Assembly: GCA_025370845.1 (NCBI GenBank)
Contig: JAMXFF010000057.1
Span: forward strand, 1-44,273
Reading direction: 5' to 3'
DNA length: 44,273 bases
DNA from: Laspinema palackyanum D2a
GTDB taxonomy: Bacteria; Cyanobacteriota; Cyanobacteriia; Cyanobacteriales; Laspinemataceae
The notes beneath the pieces were generated by a model. That model made no database searches, was not told the DNA's origin, and was given only the letters and a program-made list of their open reading frames with translations. A program made the position numbers and the translations under genes. Positions 17,582 through 28,452 of this stretch are shown one piece after another (position 1 is the stretch's first letter; every line of letters begins with the position of its first letter).

Positions 17582-18499
17582 CTATACCTGCCACAGGGCG
17601 ATCGTCTGGTCCCAACTCCCCGAAACCAGCACTCGCCCATCGGGACTAAAGGCCAGCGATCGCACGGCATCGGAATGTCCCACCAGGGAGGCAATTTGTT
17701 CTCCCGTTTTCCCATTCCATAGGGCCACCGTTTTATCCCAACTCCCAGACGCGAGTCTCTCGCCATCGGGATGAAACCTCACCGCATTCACCCCATCGGA
17801 ATGCCCCACCAGGGAGGTGATTTGCTCTCCCGTCCGGGGATTCCACAGGGCCACAGTTTTATCCCAACTGCTAGAGGCCAGGACCTGTCCATCGGGACTA
17901 AATTCGACCTCCGTCACCCCCCCAGAATGCCCCGTGAGGGTCCGTAATTTTTCCCCAGTCTGCAAATTCCACAGGGCAATCTGACTATCGCTACTGCCTC
18001 CCGCTAAAATCTTGTTATCGGGACTAATTGCCACAGACTGAATCTCCCCAAGTTTCTCCCCATTCAAGGTGAGCGTCCATTCATTTCTACCCGTCGCCAT
18101 ATTCCAGCCTTTCAGACGGCGATCGCCACTGGTACTCACTAGGGTTTTGCCATCAGGGGCCATTGCCAGGGCTAAAACAGGTTCCTCATGACCGCCAAAC
18201 CAGCGCCCCAACTGGCGAATCGGCTTAAACTGAGCTAAATCCCAAACCTGAATCTTTTTATCCGTCCCACCACTGACCAAACTTTGACCATCCGGGGAAA
18301 AACTCACCCCCAGAACCGATCCAGAATGTCCGCAGAGAGTCTGGAGTTTTTGACCCGACTTCAGATCCCACAGGGCGATCGTCTCGTCTAAACTGCTGCT
18401 GGCGAGGGTTTTCCCATCCGGGGAGACTGCCACGGAACTCACCCGGTCTAAGTGGCCCGAGAGGATTTCAACCCGTTGCCATATCTTATGTTCAGGCAT
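17582..18499 (-). CDS. Seven-blade WD40 repeat protein
   Basis: A 305-aa protein made almost entirely of seven WD40 repeats, each with the (S/H)PDG(K/Q/R)..(L/V)(A/V)S(G/S)S.D.(T/K)(I/V)ALW pattern; seven blades close one propeller. No signal peptide, enzyme domain or membrane segment is seen, so it is probably a cytoplasmic scaffold. The ATG at 18499 places the first repeat directly after the start; a longer frame to 18565 adds an unrelated hydrophobic stretch. It lies 78 bp downstream of the UrtA-like sensor kinase on the same strand, so the propeller may act as an adaptor for that kinase. This is inference from position. Confidence 0.9.
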   Translation of the reverse strand: MPEHKIWQRVEILSGHLDRVSSVAVSPDGKTLASSSLDETIALWDLKSGQKLQTLCGHSGSVLGVSFSPDGQSLVSGGTDKKIQVWDLAQFKPIRQLGRWFGGHEEPVLALAMAPDGKTLVSTSGDRRLKGWNMATGRNEWTLTLNGEKLGEIQSVAISPDNKILAGGSSDSQIALWNLQTGEKLRTLTGHSGGVTEVEFSPDGQVLASSSWDKTVALWNPRTGEQITSLVGHSDGVNAVRFHPDGERLASGSWDKTVALWNGKTGEQIASLVGHSDAVRSLAFSPDGRVLVSGSWDQTIALWQV

Positions 18500-18577
18500 T
18501 ATAATTTTTTGAATCCTAGTGGTTTTGCTGATTATTGTACCGGCAATCGGATAAACTGCCGACAATCCATCTCAAGC

Positions 18578-21046
18578 TTAAGCAGCTCGATTCATCTTAA
18601 CCTTCTGTAGTGCTGTATTCACCACCAAGGGTAGGGCAATCTCAAACGCCGACCCTCGCCCCAGTTCGCTTTCCACGGCGATCGCCCCTCCCATCATCTC
18701 GCAAAATGTTTTCACCAACGCTAAACCCAATCCCGTCCCGCCATACTTGCGCGTGGTCGAATCATCCCCTTGCACAAAGGGTTGAAACAGTTGGGCGATT
18801 TGTTCAGCACTCATGCCAATTCCCGTATCCCGGACGTGAAAGACAATCCAGGGCGTTTCCCTCGGGGGCAAAGGAGTAGAATTTAGGGTGACCTGTTCCC
18901 CGGGATTCTCTTGCGGATTTTTAATCCTCACCTCTAAAATAATCTTGCCATTTTCTGTAAATTTAGCTGCATTACTCAGCAGGTTTAAGAGGATTTGCCG
19001 GACTTTGGTGATATCTGCCGTCATCATCCCCATCTTTTCAGGATAATCTACTCGGATAACATTGCCATTACTCAGCAACAACGGTTCAAGGGTAGTGACC
19101 ACCTCATGAATCAACTGGGGGACATCGAAGGTATCCAGACACAAGTCCATTTTGCCCGCTTCAATTTTAGAAATATCTAAAATATCACTGACGATCGCCA
19201 AGAGATTTTTGCCCGCAATGTTAATTTTTTGGAGGTCGCTGATCAACTGTTCATCGGCGAGAATCTCCTCCACCTCTTCTTGCAGCAGTTCGCTATAACC
19301 CACGATCGCATTCAGTGGCGTTCGCAATTCGTGACTCATATTGGCTAAAAAGGTACTTTTAGCCCGACTGGCCGCTTGTGCGGCATAAACCGCTGCCTGT
19401 AATTCTAAACTATGTTCTTCCACCTGGCGAGACCGCACTTCTAACCCTTTGAGTAAACAGTTTACCTGTTGTGCCATTGTATTCAGGGTCGAAGAGAGTA
19501 CCCCAATTTCATCGCCGGAAACCAGAGGCGATCGCGCGCTTAAATCCCCAGAAGCTAATCGTTGCGCGGTTTTAGTCACGCCATTTAAGGCCCGAGTAAT
19601 TCGGGAAATCACAAAAAAGGCTACGCCCATTGAGACGATGCTCAACAGCAGCAGCATTACTAATAAATATTGACTCCGTTGTGCTGCCGCCATCACTGCA
19701 TAGCCCCATTGCAACATTTCCTCCTGGGGTGTAGACATTTGCTCAACCCGCGCAATTAAGGCGGCGATATTCCTCTCAATTTCCGTTGCAGTCCGCCACT
19801 CCAGAACCAAAGCAACCCAGGCACTCGCCACTAAAGCGCTAAATAAGCTCATCAGTTTGGCATTAATTCCCCAGCGGAATCCCCGTTGAGAGAGACCTGC
19901 GGCCCAAGGATAGCGGGATAAAAAGGGGTCCGGGGCGACTGCCTCTTGAGAGTTCCAAATTTCCGCGATCGCCCCATCGGGCTTGATTTGCCCAATGCGG
20001 ACGGTGTTCCACAGATGCTGGGTTTTGCCATCCAATTTGACTAACCCTTTTGGGGTGACTAATTCTATATTTTTGGCCGATGCCTTCACCTTTGCCACTT
20101 GGGTAGATTGGGCTTTTTCCACGGCTTTTTTCCATAAATAGACCCCCAGATACCCCGAGGCGATCGGGTCCGAGGTGACGCGATCGCTGCCATACTTGGC
20201 TTTATAGGCCCTCACGAATTTCTGATTTTCCAGAGTATCGATACTTTGAAAGTAATTCCACGCCACCAGATGTCCGGCGATGAAGTCCGCCCCTATTTCC
20301 CGAACCTCCGCCTCGGCAACACTCACAGACATCACCGGCAAGTCATCCGGGGTCAACCCCGCTTGATTTAACTCTCGGAAAAAGGCCACATTGGTATCGC
20401 CATTGAGGGTATTAAGCACCGCATCCGGTTGTACCGAAAGAATATGGGCGATCGCCGTCCTCACCTCCTGGGAACCCAAGGGAATGTATTCTTCCCCGGC
20501 TAAAACCGCATCTTGGGCTACTAACTGCGCTTTAATAATTTGATTTGCTGTCCGGGGGAAAATATAATCTGAGCCCAGTAAATAAATGTGGCGAAAGCCC
20601 CGATCCAATAAATATTGCACCGCCGGAACAATTTGCTGATTGGGTGCTGCACCCGTATAGAAAATATTGGGAGACTGTTCTAATCCTTCATATTGCACCG
20701 GATAGAATAATAATCCATTTAATTCCTCCAAAATCGGGAGTACCGCTTTGCGTGAGGCAGAGGTCCAGCAGCCAAAAATGACCTCAACTTGCTCCTGAGT
20801 GAGTAATTGTTTGGCTTGATCGGCAAAGGTTTTTAAATTGCTTTCGCCATCGGCAATCACCGCTTCTAGGGGGCGGCCCAGTACCCCACCTGCCGCATTA
20901 ATTTCTTCAATTGCTAACAAGGTGGCATCTTTGACTGATACTTCCCCGATTGACATCGTACCCGTTAGGGAATGTAACACCCCGACTTTAATGGGTTTAT
21001 TGGGGGATTTGACGCGATCAGGCACTGGAAAAATCCGCTCATACAT
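18578..21046 (-). CDS. Histidine kinase with UrtA-like urea/amide-binding sensor domain
   Basis: An 822-aa fusion. Residues 18-395 follow the periplasmic urea-binding protein UrtA closely: [87 protein letters not shown] and [11 protein letters not shown]. Then come membrane segments at about 397-417 and 459-480, HAMP (about 480-533), HisKA with His572 in [16 protein letters not shown], and HATPase ([24 protein letters not shown]). Unlike UrtA it has no signal peptide, and an in-frame TAA about 30 nt upstream excludes a longer form. With two membrane passes the sensor domain should lie in the cytoplasm. No response regulator is adjacent; a WD40 gene follows. Confidence 0.93.
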   Translation of the reverse strand: MYERIFPVPDRVKSPNKPIKVGVLHSLTGTMSIGEVSVKDATLLAIEEINAAGGVLGRPLEAVIADGESNLKTFADQAKQLLTQEQVEVIFGCWTSASRKAVLPILEELNGLLFYPVQYEGLEQSPNIFYTGAAPNQQIVPAVQYLLDRGFRHIYLLGSDYIFPRTANQIIKAQLVAQDAVLAGEEYIPLGSQEVRTAIAHILSVQPDAVLNTLNGDTNVAFFRELNQAGLTPDDLPVMSVSVAEAEVREIGADFIAGHLVAWNYFQSIDTLENQKFVRAYKAKYGSDRVTSDPIASGYLGVYLWKKAVEKAQSTQVAKVKASAKNIELVTPKGLVKLDGKTQHLWNTVRIGQIKPDGAIAEIWNSQEAVAPDPFLSRYPWAAGLSQRGFRWGINAKLMSLFSALVASAWVALVLEWRTATEIERNIAALIARVEQMSTPQEEMLQWGYAVMAAAQRSQYLLVMLLLLSIVSMGVAFFVISRITRALNGVTKTAQRLASGDLSARSPLVSGDEIGVLSSTLNTMAQQVNCLLKGLEVRSRQVEEHSLELQAAVYAAQAASRAKSTFLANMSHELRTPLNAIVGYSELLQEEVEEILADEQLISDLQKINIAGKNLLAIVSDILDISKIEAGKMDLCLDTFDVPQLIHEVVTTLEPLLLSNGNVIRVDYPEKMGMMTADITKVRQILLNLLSNAAKFTENGKIILEVRIKNPQENPGEQVTLNSTPLPPRETPWIVFHVRDTGIGMSAEQIAQLFQPFVQGDDSTTRKYGGTGLGLALVKTFCEMMGGAIAVESELGRGSAFEIALPLVVNTALQKVKMNRAA

Positions 21047-21485
21047 AGGGTATTGAGTAACATTCGTGAGGGGTGGTTAGAGTCTAGTGATAGGTCAGGT
21101 CCCAACAACAACGGTTTGTCATCAGCGCAATGCCTCCCTGGGGCGATCGCCGTTCAGGGATAACCGGGGACCTCTCAATTTGGCAGGGGTGCTTCGGACG
21201 GGCTTCAAAGGCAAGCCAAAGCAGATTGGCCAAATCCGTTCAAATCAAATAACCGATGACTCCTTAATCTCCAAACTGTACTGTAGGCTACCAAAATCCA
21301 CCGCAGTCCAGGGGTGCCAAAGGGCAGGGGATTACTGGAGATGATGGTAGCCTTACTCCTCTAATCTAGCAGCGATCGATATCACCAATGAAACCCATCT
21401 TCTGCACCCAGGGGCAACTCGTCAAAATCCCGGGAAAGCACCTATAGTAGTGATCTGCTACTCATTTTTATCCCAGAGGTTATTC
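21047..21485. other. Divergent intergenic region
   Basis: This 439-nt region separates the divergent sensor kinase and DsbA-like genes and must contain both promoters. One HIP1 site (GCGATCGC near 21143) is present. No reading frame, repeat or RNA motif is convincing. Confidence 0.5.
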
Positions 21486-22247
21486 ATGACCCGGTTTCGC
21501 TTTTTTTCGCTGACTTTAGCTTGCTGTTTGATATTCGGTTTTGGATTGTTCGGTTGTACCAGTCCCAATGGCACGAGTGCCAATTCCGACCTCGAAGCAC
21601 AAGTCTTGGAGATTATTCGGAATAATCCCCAAGTCATTATTGAATCCGTCCAAGCCTATCAGGATGCCCAACAAAATGATGTTCAGCAAGCAAGGCAGGC
21701 TTTCTTACAGCAAATGAGTACCAACCCGGGGGCAATTATCGGGAATTCTCCCGTTAAAGGTGCTTCCCAGAGAAATATCGTGATTGTGGAATTTTCCGAC
21801 TTTCAATGTCCGTTTTGCGCCAAAGCTCACGAAACCGTGAATCAGTTTATGGCTAAACATCAGTCTGAGGTCACTTTGACTTACAAGCATCTGCCCTTGA
21901 CGCAGATTCATACCCAAGCCCTGCCAGCCGCACAAGCCGCTTGGGCCGCTGGACAACAGGGGAAATTCTGGGAATATCATGATGCATTATTCCAACAGCA
22001 ACAGCAGTTGGGAGAACCGTTATATGGGACGATCGCCCAGAAGTTAAATTTAGATTTGGAGAAATTTAACAGCGATCGCCAGAGTGAAAATGCCCAATCG
22101 GCCATTGAGGAAGACCTCATCCTCGCTCGCCAATTAGGCATTAATGGAACCCCATTCTTTTTCATGAATGAAGAACCCTTCTCCGGGGCGGTGGAATTGT
22201 CGGAAATGGAAACAATTTTAGCTCGAATTAAAAGTGCCGGGAGATAA
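21486..22247 (+). CDS. DsbA-family thiol:disulfide oxidoreductase (lipoprotein)
   Basis: A 253-aa protein with a lipoprotein signal (LTLACCLIFGFGLFGC) followed by a linker, a helical segment and a DsbA/thioredoxin-fold domain. The redox motif is CPFC in VEFSDFQCPFCAKAH; the cis-Pro loop is GINGTPFFFMN, and the GKFWEYHDALF block is typical of the BdbD/DsbA-like group. It probably acts at the periplasmic or lumenal face of a membrane, oxidising or isomerising cysteines. AGAGG lies 6 nt before the ATG at 21486. Monocistronic by spacing; no DsbB/VKOR partner in the window. Confidence 0.92.
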   Translation: MTRFRFFSLTLACCLIFGFGLFGCTSPNGTSANSDLEAQVLEIIRNNPQVIIESVQAYQDAQQNDVQQARQAFLQQMSTNPGAIIGNSPVKGASQRNIVIVEFSDFQCPFCAKAHETVNQFMAKHQSEVTLTYKHLPLTQIHTQALPAAQAAWAAGQQGKFWEYHDALFQQQQQLGEPLYGTIAQKLNLDLEKFNSDRQSENAQSAIEEDLILARQLGINGTPFFFMNEEPFSGAVELSEMETILARIKSAGR

Positions 22248-22310
22248 ATTATTCCCCCCTCCCCTGACGAGTCCAGGCAGATTTGTCCCCGATTAGGACA
22301 ACAACAACCC

Positions 22311-22354
22311 TCCAGGTCGCTTGCCCAATTGAGCCGCCATTTGCGCGACCTGGA
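22311..22354 (+). terminator. Hairpin downstream of the DsbA-like gene
   Basis: A perfect 10-bp stem TCCAGGTCGC/GCGACCTGGA with a 24-nt loop, 63 nt after the stop. No clear uridine run follows, so it may stabilise the 3' end rather than terminate. Confidence 0.5.
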
Positions 22355-23345
22355 ACCCAATAAGCCCACAGACAGTCTTTAATCAAATTTTTCCTCAGAT
22401 AGGCGGTCCAAATCCCTTCTCACCCTCCGTAAAATCCCCCCCTCTGTTCCATGAAAGGTCAGCCAATGTTTTGAGTTTCCCGCCCGTTGGGGCGATTGTT
22501 TACAGTCCCACCCATTACTGAACAGAAGGGGGGTGAGGAAAATCCCAACTGTTTTCTAGGTAGCGTTCTGCGGAGGCAGGAAAGGGGGTGTTCAGGGGAA
22601 ACCGGGTGGGAATATCTCCGCCCTAGACAACTGGGGCAGTAGAGGAAAAATACCCCGGCGATCGCCAGGGCATCCCCCTCAAACGGGTCAGTCCGGGCAA
22701 ACCTTGGCAACGGGCGATCGGCGCCTCTTAACCGCAAGTACGGGCAAATCATCGGGCATAGCGATGGGTGTCGGATTTCTCTAGGGCCATCAAATCCCCT
22801 CCGCTGTCCTCAAGAGTCCAATCGCCATCGGATATCCACGTTTGGGGGAGTTTTTCGGCTATAATCCCATAACCTGAATTCTCTGTGGAGACTCGGTTAA
22901 AGGTTGCATCTGACTGAATCGAGACCGGTCAATTATAATTGGAGATAATTCTCCGGTTGCCAAAAAATTTACGGTGCGATCGCCCATCTTATAACATGGA
23001 AAATCGATGAAAGGGCCATTTATTCAGATCAATCCACCCCCTAAAGTTGAGAATTTCCCTCTTGGGCAGTGGCAACTTGTCATTGATCCGAACACCTCAA
23101 GTGTTTAAGAGTAGAGTGTTGGCGATCGCCGCCCATAACCCCATCCACTACCTGCCGAGTATCACCGAACGGCAAAGGAATACTACGATTGTCTGGGTCC
23201 AGTTATTTTGGCAGACTGGAGAAACGGCGATCGGTCGGTTTCATCCCAACTGGAATTATTTCCCCCAATCCTTCCTCATTGAACTCAACTTCAGCCGAGG
23301 ATTCCACTCTTTGTACCCCTATTCAGATCTCAGACAACATAACTT
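22355..23345. other. 991-nt stretch without a convincing gene
   Basis: A short frame starting at ATG 23007 reads MKGPFIQINPPPKVENFPLG and ends at 23108; a second open frame (23047-23349) continues with protein-like composition (TTIVWVQLFWQTGETAIGRF). Together they could be a frameshifted 5' gene upstream of the 441-aa protein, but there is no family match to support it. The rest (22355-23000) shows only scattered HIP1 sites and no RNA motif. Confidence 0.35.
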
Positions 23346-24671
23346 ATGACCAGTGGCGCTTTACCCAATGGGCAGCAGCCAGATTCCCCCAATCTGGACG
23401 GGCAGCCCACACCGCTTTATAAAAATGAAGAAATTATTTATAGCTTTTTCCTAAACTTGGTGACCACGACTTCTCCGGAAATCGTCACCATCGAGTTTAA
23501 AACTTTATTCGTTGAATTTGTAAATACCGATAAAAACACCGATGCTTGGAATGTCCTGTTTCGGATTATTTATGCGGAAGATGAAGACAAATTTCATAAA
23601 ATTCTCAATCGATGTTGTTACATCCTCGTCAACAATTGGCAATCGAATCGCAACAATGCCGCCATTCAGGACCTGATCCAAATGTTTCAGGACAAAACGA
23701 TTGGTTCCTATACCGCTTCCATGAGTTTGCACCGACTCCGAAGCTGGTTAACTAATTTTTGCAATAGCGACGATTACAAAGCCCTCGAACTGTTTGCCTC
23801 TCAGAGCGAAGATGGTCCTTGGAGCCATCGTTATTCGAGTTATTTATTAGCCCATCAATCCGTCTTTGGCAAATCCAAAGAACAAAAAGAAGCCGCCAAA
23901 GCCCTCTCCCGCCAACTCAAAGAACGGTTTAAGTTTGACCTCGCTATGTACACCGCTCGGTCCCAAGCTCAAATCGTGCCTCCAGAAGTCACAAACAAAA
24001 ACCCGACGGGTTTGGGCAATGATGTCCTCCGACTCATTAAAACGGTGGTTGCTAAACGCGGCCCTTACAATTATGTCAATTTGGCCAATATTTTTATCAA
24101 TCAAACTCAAGGGGTTACTTACAAATCCTTCAAAATTGCCCTTAAAAAATATTTGATATTTTCTGTAGAACATCAAACTTTTGTAGATACGATTAATAAT
24201 AAATTATCTAATAAACTGCTAGGACTGGCTCAAAATAAGGACAATGAAGTATTAACCCCCTTATTGCTAGAAGCCACCTGTAAAAAAACCATTGAATTTT
24301 TAACCACTGAAACCGGCAAAGAACCGTCATTACTGTTTATTCTGTTATTGGCAAACGGCAATCCCATGACCTTAGCGATCGTCCTGTTGAAGCTGGTTTT
24401 AATCTGTAAATCCTGTTCCCCTCACTTAGAAGCCTGTTTAGCCAACTTAATCCGTTACTATGAGGAACAGTCTCAAACGGAATGCAAGTGGCTGATCAAC
24501 TTTTTAGAAGTCGTGCGAATTACCTTCGCCATTTATGCCGACAACGTGGAATATAACGTAGTGAGATGGGATGGAGACTCGACCACCGGCTTCTCCGATA
24601 GTGAGAATGAAAGCTACCGGATTTTTTCCTCGGTGAAGCGCCCGATCGCGGAACCCGAGGATGAAGGATAA
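23346..24671 (+). CDS. Conserved cyanobacterial protein, unknown function
   Basis: A 441-aa, mostly helical protein without signal peptide or enzyme motif. It begins with a Pro/Gly-rich 25-residue leader, then NEEIIYSFFLNLVTTTSPEIVTIEFKTLF, CCYILVNNWQSN and a TPR/HEAT-like run of amphipathic helices to about residue 400. A hydrophobic patch (LLFILLLANGNPMTLAIVLLKLVLI, about 335-360) could be a buried helix or a weak membrane segment. The C-terminus is acidic. I recall related hypothetical proteins in filamentous cyanobacteria but no function. The CtaA-like ATPase gene starts 61 nt later on the same strand. No Shine-Dalgarno is visible. Confidence 0.8.
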   Translation: MTSGALPNGQQPDSPNLDGQPTPLYKNEEIIYSFFLNLVTTTSPEIVTIEFKTLFVEFVNTDKNTDAWNVLFRIIYAEDEDKFHKILNRCCYILVNNWQSNRNNAAIQDLIQMFQDKTIGSYTASMSLHRLRSWLTNFCNSDDYKALELFASQSEDGPWSHRYSSYLLAHQSVFGKSKEQKEAAKALSRQLKERFKFDLAMYTARSQAQIVPPEVTNKNPTGLGNDVLRLIKTVVAKRGPYNYVNLANIFINQTQGVTYKSFKIALKKYLIFSVEHQTFVDTINNKLSNKLLGLAQNKDNEVLTPLLLEATCKKTIEFLTTETGKEPSLLFILLLANGNPMTLAIVLLKLVLICKSCSPHLEACLANLIRYYEEQSQTECKWLINFLEVVRITFAIYADNVEYNVVRWDGDSTTGFSDSENESYRIFSSVKRPIAEPEDEG

Positions 24672-24732
24672 AGCCCACTCCGGTTGGAAAAGCGTTACAC
24701 TTTGGCGATAATACCTTGATGATTTGATATTC

Positions 24733-27099
24733 ATGCTTTCATCCGAAACCCAAAGACCCAATCCCCCCTCACCCGTTGCCACCACTGCCCTGGATGTGGG
24801 CGGCATGAAATGTGCCGGTTGTGTCCAAGCAGTAGAACGTCAACTCACACAACAACCGGGCGTCATTTCCGCCCGGGTTAATTTGGTCACGGAAGTGGCC
24901 GCAGTGGAGTATGAACCGGACAAAATCGACCCGGCACAACTGGCCCAAAAGTTGACCGCATCAGGATTCCCCACAGAACTGCGTTCTACCACCCCCTCGG
25001 GACCCGGGGAGAATGTCCAAACCCGTCGCCACCGTGAATCCATTCGCGCCGCTATCTGGAATCTGGCAGTTGCCACCCTCCTAATCCTCCTCTCCGGACT
25101 CGGACACCTCGGCCAACTGGGATTCCTCAACCAAATTGGATTCCATTGGGCCTTAGCAACAGCAGCGATCGCCATTCCAGGCCGTCCCATCCTCCTCGAA
25201 GGGGTCCGCGCCTTATGGCGCAACAGTCCCAACATGAATACCTTAGTCGGATTAGGCGCACTCAGTGCTTATTCCGCCAGTTGCATCGCCTTCCTGTTTC
25301 CCCAACTCAAATGGGAATGCTTTTTCGATGAACCCGTCATGTTACTCGGATTTATCCTCCTCGGGCGCACCTTAGAACAACTAGCAAGGCAACGCGCGGC
25401 AGCATCCCTCCAGGCCCTAATCTCCCTCAAACCCGCGATCGCCCGCTTAATTACAACCCCCCTCTCTGCCGCAACCGATTCCAACTCCCCCCTCTTTACC
25501 CTAGAAATCAGCGCCGATCGCGTCAAAGTCGGCGAATATGTCCAAGTCCTCCCCGGAGAAAAAATCCCTGTAGATGGGGAAATTATCTCCGGCAGTACCA
25601 CCATTGATGAATCCATGTTGACCGGCGAATCCCTCCCGGTCCTCAAACAAACCGGCGATCCCGTGGTTGGCGGAACCCTCAATCAATCCGGCGTCATTGC
25701 CATCCGCGCCACCCGCATTGGGGGAGAAACCACCCTCGCGCAAATTGTCGCCCTCGTAGAAGAGGCCCAAACCCGCAAAGCACCGATTCAACACCTCGCC
25801 GATACCGTCGCCGGATACTTTACATACGGCGTCATGGCGATCGCCAGCTTCACCTTTGCATTCTGGTACTTAATCGGCACTCACCTCTTCCCCCAAGTCT
25901 TACAACCGGCGATGCAGTTGACCCCCCTCTTACCGATGGCAGGTCACCTCCATTCCATGATGGAACCGACTTCCCCCTTATTACTGAGTCTGAAACTGGC
26001 GATCGCCGTCTTAGTCATCGCTTGTCCCTGTTCCCTGGGACTCGCCACCCCCACCGCCCTCCTCGTCGGCACCAGCATGGGTGCAGAACGGGGATTACTG
26101 ATTCGCGGGGGAGACATTCTCGAAGGGGTGGCCCAAATTGATACCGTAATTTTTGATAAAACAGGCACTCTCACCACCGGGGAACCGGAAGTCACCGATT
26201 GTCTCTGCATTGACTCCGTTGATGCTGCTGCAATGCTGCAACTCGCCGCCACAGTGGAAAGCGGGACTAATCATCCCCTCGCCAAGGCGATTTTAATCGA
26301 GTCTAAAACCCAGAATCTCCCCCTCCTCCGTGGCGATTGCTTTCAGACGGAACCGGGATGCGGGGTTTCCGCAAGAGTGGAGAATGATTCTATCCTGTTG
26401 GGAACCGAGGACTGGTTTAGGCAACAGGGGATAGAGATTTCCCCAGACTGGAGTTCCCGAACCCGAGCACTGGCAGAAGCGGGAAAAACCGTGGTGTTAG
26501 TGGGGAAAGGGGGAGAATTAATTGGATGCATCGCCGTGCGCGATCGCCTGCGAGAGGATGCTCAATCCACCTTGAATGCTTGTCGGAATATGGGATTACG
26601 GGTGATGATGGTAACCGGCGATCGCCCAGAAGCGGCCCAGGCGATCGGGCAATCCCTGGGACTCAACCCCACGGATATCCTCGCCGGAGTCTCCCCTGCT
26701 GGTAAAGCGGAGGCGATCGCGCACCTGCAATCCCAGGGTCAATGCGTCGCAATGGTCGGAGATGGCATCAATGATGCCCCTGCCTTAGCGCAAGCGGATA
26801 TTGGGATTAGTTTAAATGCCGCCACCGACGTTGCCGTAGAAACCGCAGGCATCGTCCTCATGCGCGATTCTCTCCTAGATGTGGTCAGTTCTATCCACCT
26901 GAGTCGCGCCACCTTTCGCAAAATTCGGCAAAACTTATTTTGGGCTTTCGCTTACAATATCCTCGGTATTCCCGTCGCTGCCGGTCTGCTACTGCCGCTA
27001 TGGGGAATCTTATTAAATCCCGCCACTGCCGGTGCATTCATGGCCTTCAGTTCCGTCAGTGTCGTCACCAATTCCCTGCTGTTGCGTCGCACTCATTAG
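24733..27099 (+). CDS. ctaA: Copper-transporting P1B-type ATPase, CtaA-like
   Basis: A 788-aa heavy-metal P-type ATPase. An N-terminal HMA domain (GMKCAGCVQ) precedes the membrane domain with the transport motif CPC in [17 protein letters not shown], the phosphorylation site DKTGTLTTG, the TGES loop (MLTGESLPV) and the hinge [19 protein letters not shown] occurs in [11 protein letters not shown], typical of P1B pumps. Cyanobacteria have CtaA (envelope copper import) and PacS (thylakoid); the GMKCAGC signature and length fit CtaA better than PacS, from memory. An in-frame TTG at 24724 is the alternative start. A copper chaperone (Atx1) gene is not in the window. Confidence 0.9.
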   Translation: MLSSETQRPNPPSPVATTALDVGGMKCAGCVQAVERQLTQQPGVISARVNLVTEVAAVEYEPDKIDPAQLAQKLTASGFPTELRSTTPSGPGENVQTRRHRESIRAAIWNLAVATLLILLSGLGHLGQLGFLNQIGFHWALATAAIAIPGRPILLEGVRALWRNSPNMNTLVGLGALSAYSASCIAFLFPQLKWECFFDEPVMLLGFILLGRTLEQLARQRAAASLQALISLKPAIARLITTPLSAATDSNSPLFTLEISADRVKVGEYVQVLPGEKIPVDGEIISGSTTIDESMLTGESLPVLKQTGDPVVGGTLNQSGVIAIRATRIGGETTLAQIVALVEEAQTRKAPIQHLADTVAGYFTYGVMAIASFTFAFWYLIGTHLFPQVLQPAMQLTPLLPMAGHLHSMMEPTSPLLLSLKLAIAVLVIACPCSLGLATPTALLVGTSMGAERGLLIRGGDILEGVAQIDTVIFDKTGTLTTGEPEVTDCLCIDSVDAAAMLQLAATVESGTNHPLAKAILIESKTQNLPLLRGDCFQTEPGCGVSARVENDSILLGTEDWFRQQGIEISPDWSSRTRALAEAGKTVVLVGKGGELIGCIAVRDRLREDAQSTLNACRNMGLRVMMVTGDRPEAAQAIGQSLGLNPTDILAGVSPAGKAEAIAHLQSQGQCVAMVGDGINDAPALAQADIGISLNAATDVAVETAGIVLMRDSLLDVVSSIHLSRATFRKIRQNLFWAFAYNILGIPVAAGLLLPLWGILLNPATAGAFMAFSSVSVVTNSLLLRRTH

Positions 27100-27145
27100 A
27101 CTTTTGGCAAAATTACAAAAAGCCCCCAGGAATCAAATATTATAT

Positions 27146-27400
27146 TCCTCTCCTCCGGTTCCCTCCCCTTGGCAAGGGGAGGGTTAGGGTGGGGTTCCTC
27201 TCCTCCGGTTCCCTCCCCTTGGCAAGGGGAGGGTTAGGGTGGGGTTCTTCTGACGTGGCGATCGCCACGTCACGCACTCTTGGAGGCGATCTTGTCTGTA
27301 TGGAGGAGGCTGGGGAAACCGCTTTCTTCGTGACCTGCTTACGCAGGTCACGGGGACCCCACCCTAACCCTCCCCAAGACACAGGGGAGGGGACCGGAAG
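27146..27400. mobile_element. Miniature repeat element with about 40-bp inverted ends (copy 1)
   Basis: Two tandem 50-bp copies (27146-27195, 27196-27245) of the left end (CCGGTTCCCTCCCCTTGG, AAGGGGAGGGTTAGGGTG) and an inverted right end at 27354-27396. The core contains GGCGATCGCCACGTCACGCA. The element at 31571-31944 and the partial one at 44235-44273 have the same ends, and the former shares the core motif. No coding capacity, so a MITE-like or recombinational repeat. Confidence 0.75.
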
Positions 27401-27525
27401 TGTACTTAAATGTGAGGCAAGTCCCTCCAACCCCCCTTAAGAATGCCAATCGGCTTTTTAGAATTCTGCATGACTTCTACTCTCAATCGCTTCCCATTGC
27501 CCCTAATTGGGAACCGACACCCCGA

Positions 27526-27873
27526 TTAACTCGCGGCAGTTTCTAAAAGCTCCCAATAGCGATTTTCTGCGATCGCCTCCGATAGCAAATTAAACATTTG
27601 CCGACAACGGTTATCTAAATGCAGGGGCAATTCTTCATTTTTCATCACCACATTCATGCGAACTTCATCTTCCACCCCAGCCGTTCTATTGATTAACACT
27701 TCCACGGTTACTAACTTCGTAAATGGCACTTCTCCCGGTTGTTCCCGCGCCATAATATAGTCGGCAGTTTCGTAAATAATATTCAAATTCGCAGCCTCTA
27801 AAATTTCTCCAAGCAAGGGCCGGAAATTTTCCTGGGGAACTGCAACGATAAATAAGCCAGTGTAGCGAGCCAT
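27526..27873 (-). CDS. Conserved cyanobacterial small protein, unknown function
   Basis: A 115-aa product starting MARYTGLFIVAVPQENF. An alpha/beta pattern follows: ILEAANLNIIYETADYIMARE, VPFTKLVTVEVLINRT, VRMNVVMKNEELPLHLDNRC and a C-terminal helix RQMFNLLSEAIAEN. The start at 27873 is chosen because the longer frame to 27921 adds residues not matching homologues as I remember them. The fold could be a polyketide-cyclase/START-like or other small alpha-beta domain. Function unknown; it is flanked by repeats on both sides. Confidence 0.8.
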   Translation of the reverse strand: MARYTGLFIVAVPQENFRPLLGEILEAANLNIIYETADYIMAREQPGEVPFTKLVTVEVLINRTAGVEDEVRMNVVMKNEELPLHLDNRCRQMFNLLSEAIAENRYWELLETAAS

Positions 27874-28265
27874 TATGTAATTAGGGGCGTTTAATGGTTT
27901 AATTCTCCTCATCATACTCAATTAAGACTCTGAATTCAGGATGATAAAGAGATGGACATTTTTAGGGGCTGTTTGCTCCCTTGCTCAACCAGACTAACCG
28001 CTTCTCTCTCTAGGGAGATTCGCGAATCTCCCCTCTGTTTAGGGTTCAATTTGCTTTCTTGGCATCAGTCCGGTCAATTCACCGCAGACAACAATCTCCG
28101 GTGCTAATTTTCAGACTAACCCAGAGTTATCACCCACAGGCTAAACCGGAGCAAGTCTAAAACATTAGTTATTGGCGATGTTAAGTGCTTTTTCCGATTT
28201 GGTCAACTGTACAGGGTCACGAGTCATAATCTTCACAACCGTAACCGTTTATCCTTCATCTTGGC

Positions 28266-28300
28266 ATCCCGCATCCTTGATGCTGATGAAGCGGGATTTT
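28266..28300 (+). terminator. Terminator-like hairpin in the purK downstream region
   Basis: ATCCCGC (28266-28272) pairs with GCGGGAT (28291-28297), followed by TTT. It would end a plus-strand transcript, yet no plus-strand gene precedes it, which hints at an unannotated small RNA between 28100 and 28300. Confidence 0.45.
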
Positions 28301-28324
28301 CCTGATAGGATAGGTTTTAAAAAA

Positions 28325-28452
28325 TTGGGGCTGACCGCAACGCCGTCTTACCTCAGCTTCTGACCTGGAAAAACCAGGTGGGCACCGCGGCTCATAGCTT
28401 ACGTTTCCGGATACAATGTCCGGTTTACGGCCACTAGAACTCTACGATTCCC
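28325..28452. ncRNA. Candidate structured RNA beside purK (possibly 6S)
   Basis: The segment holds ACCTGG AAAAA CCAGGT (apical hairpin, about 28363-28379) flanked by GACCGC/GCGGCTC and GGGCT/AGCTT pairings, then a second hairpin CCGGA/TCCGG. Pairing works on both strands, so orientation is open. I recall that the cyanobacterial 6S RNA gene (ssaA) often lies next to purK; this is the only structured stretch there. The match to 6S itself could not be verified. Confidence 0.3.

Noticed and set aside
22459-22752. 97-codon minus-strand frame in the gap after the DsbA-like gene
   Set aside because: Cys/Arg/Pro-rich composition typical of antisense noise, no ribosome site, no recognisable domain.
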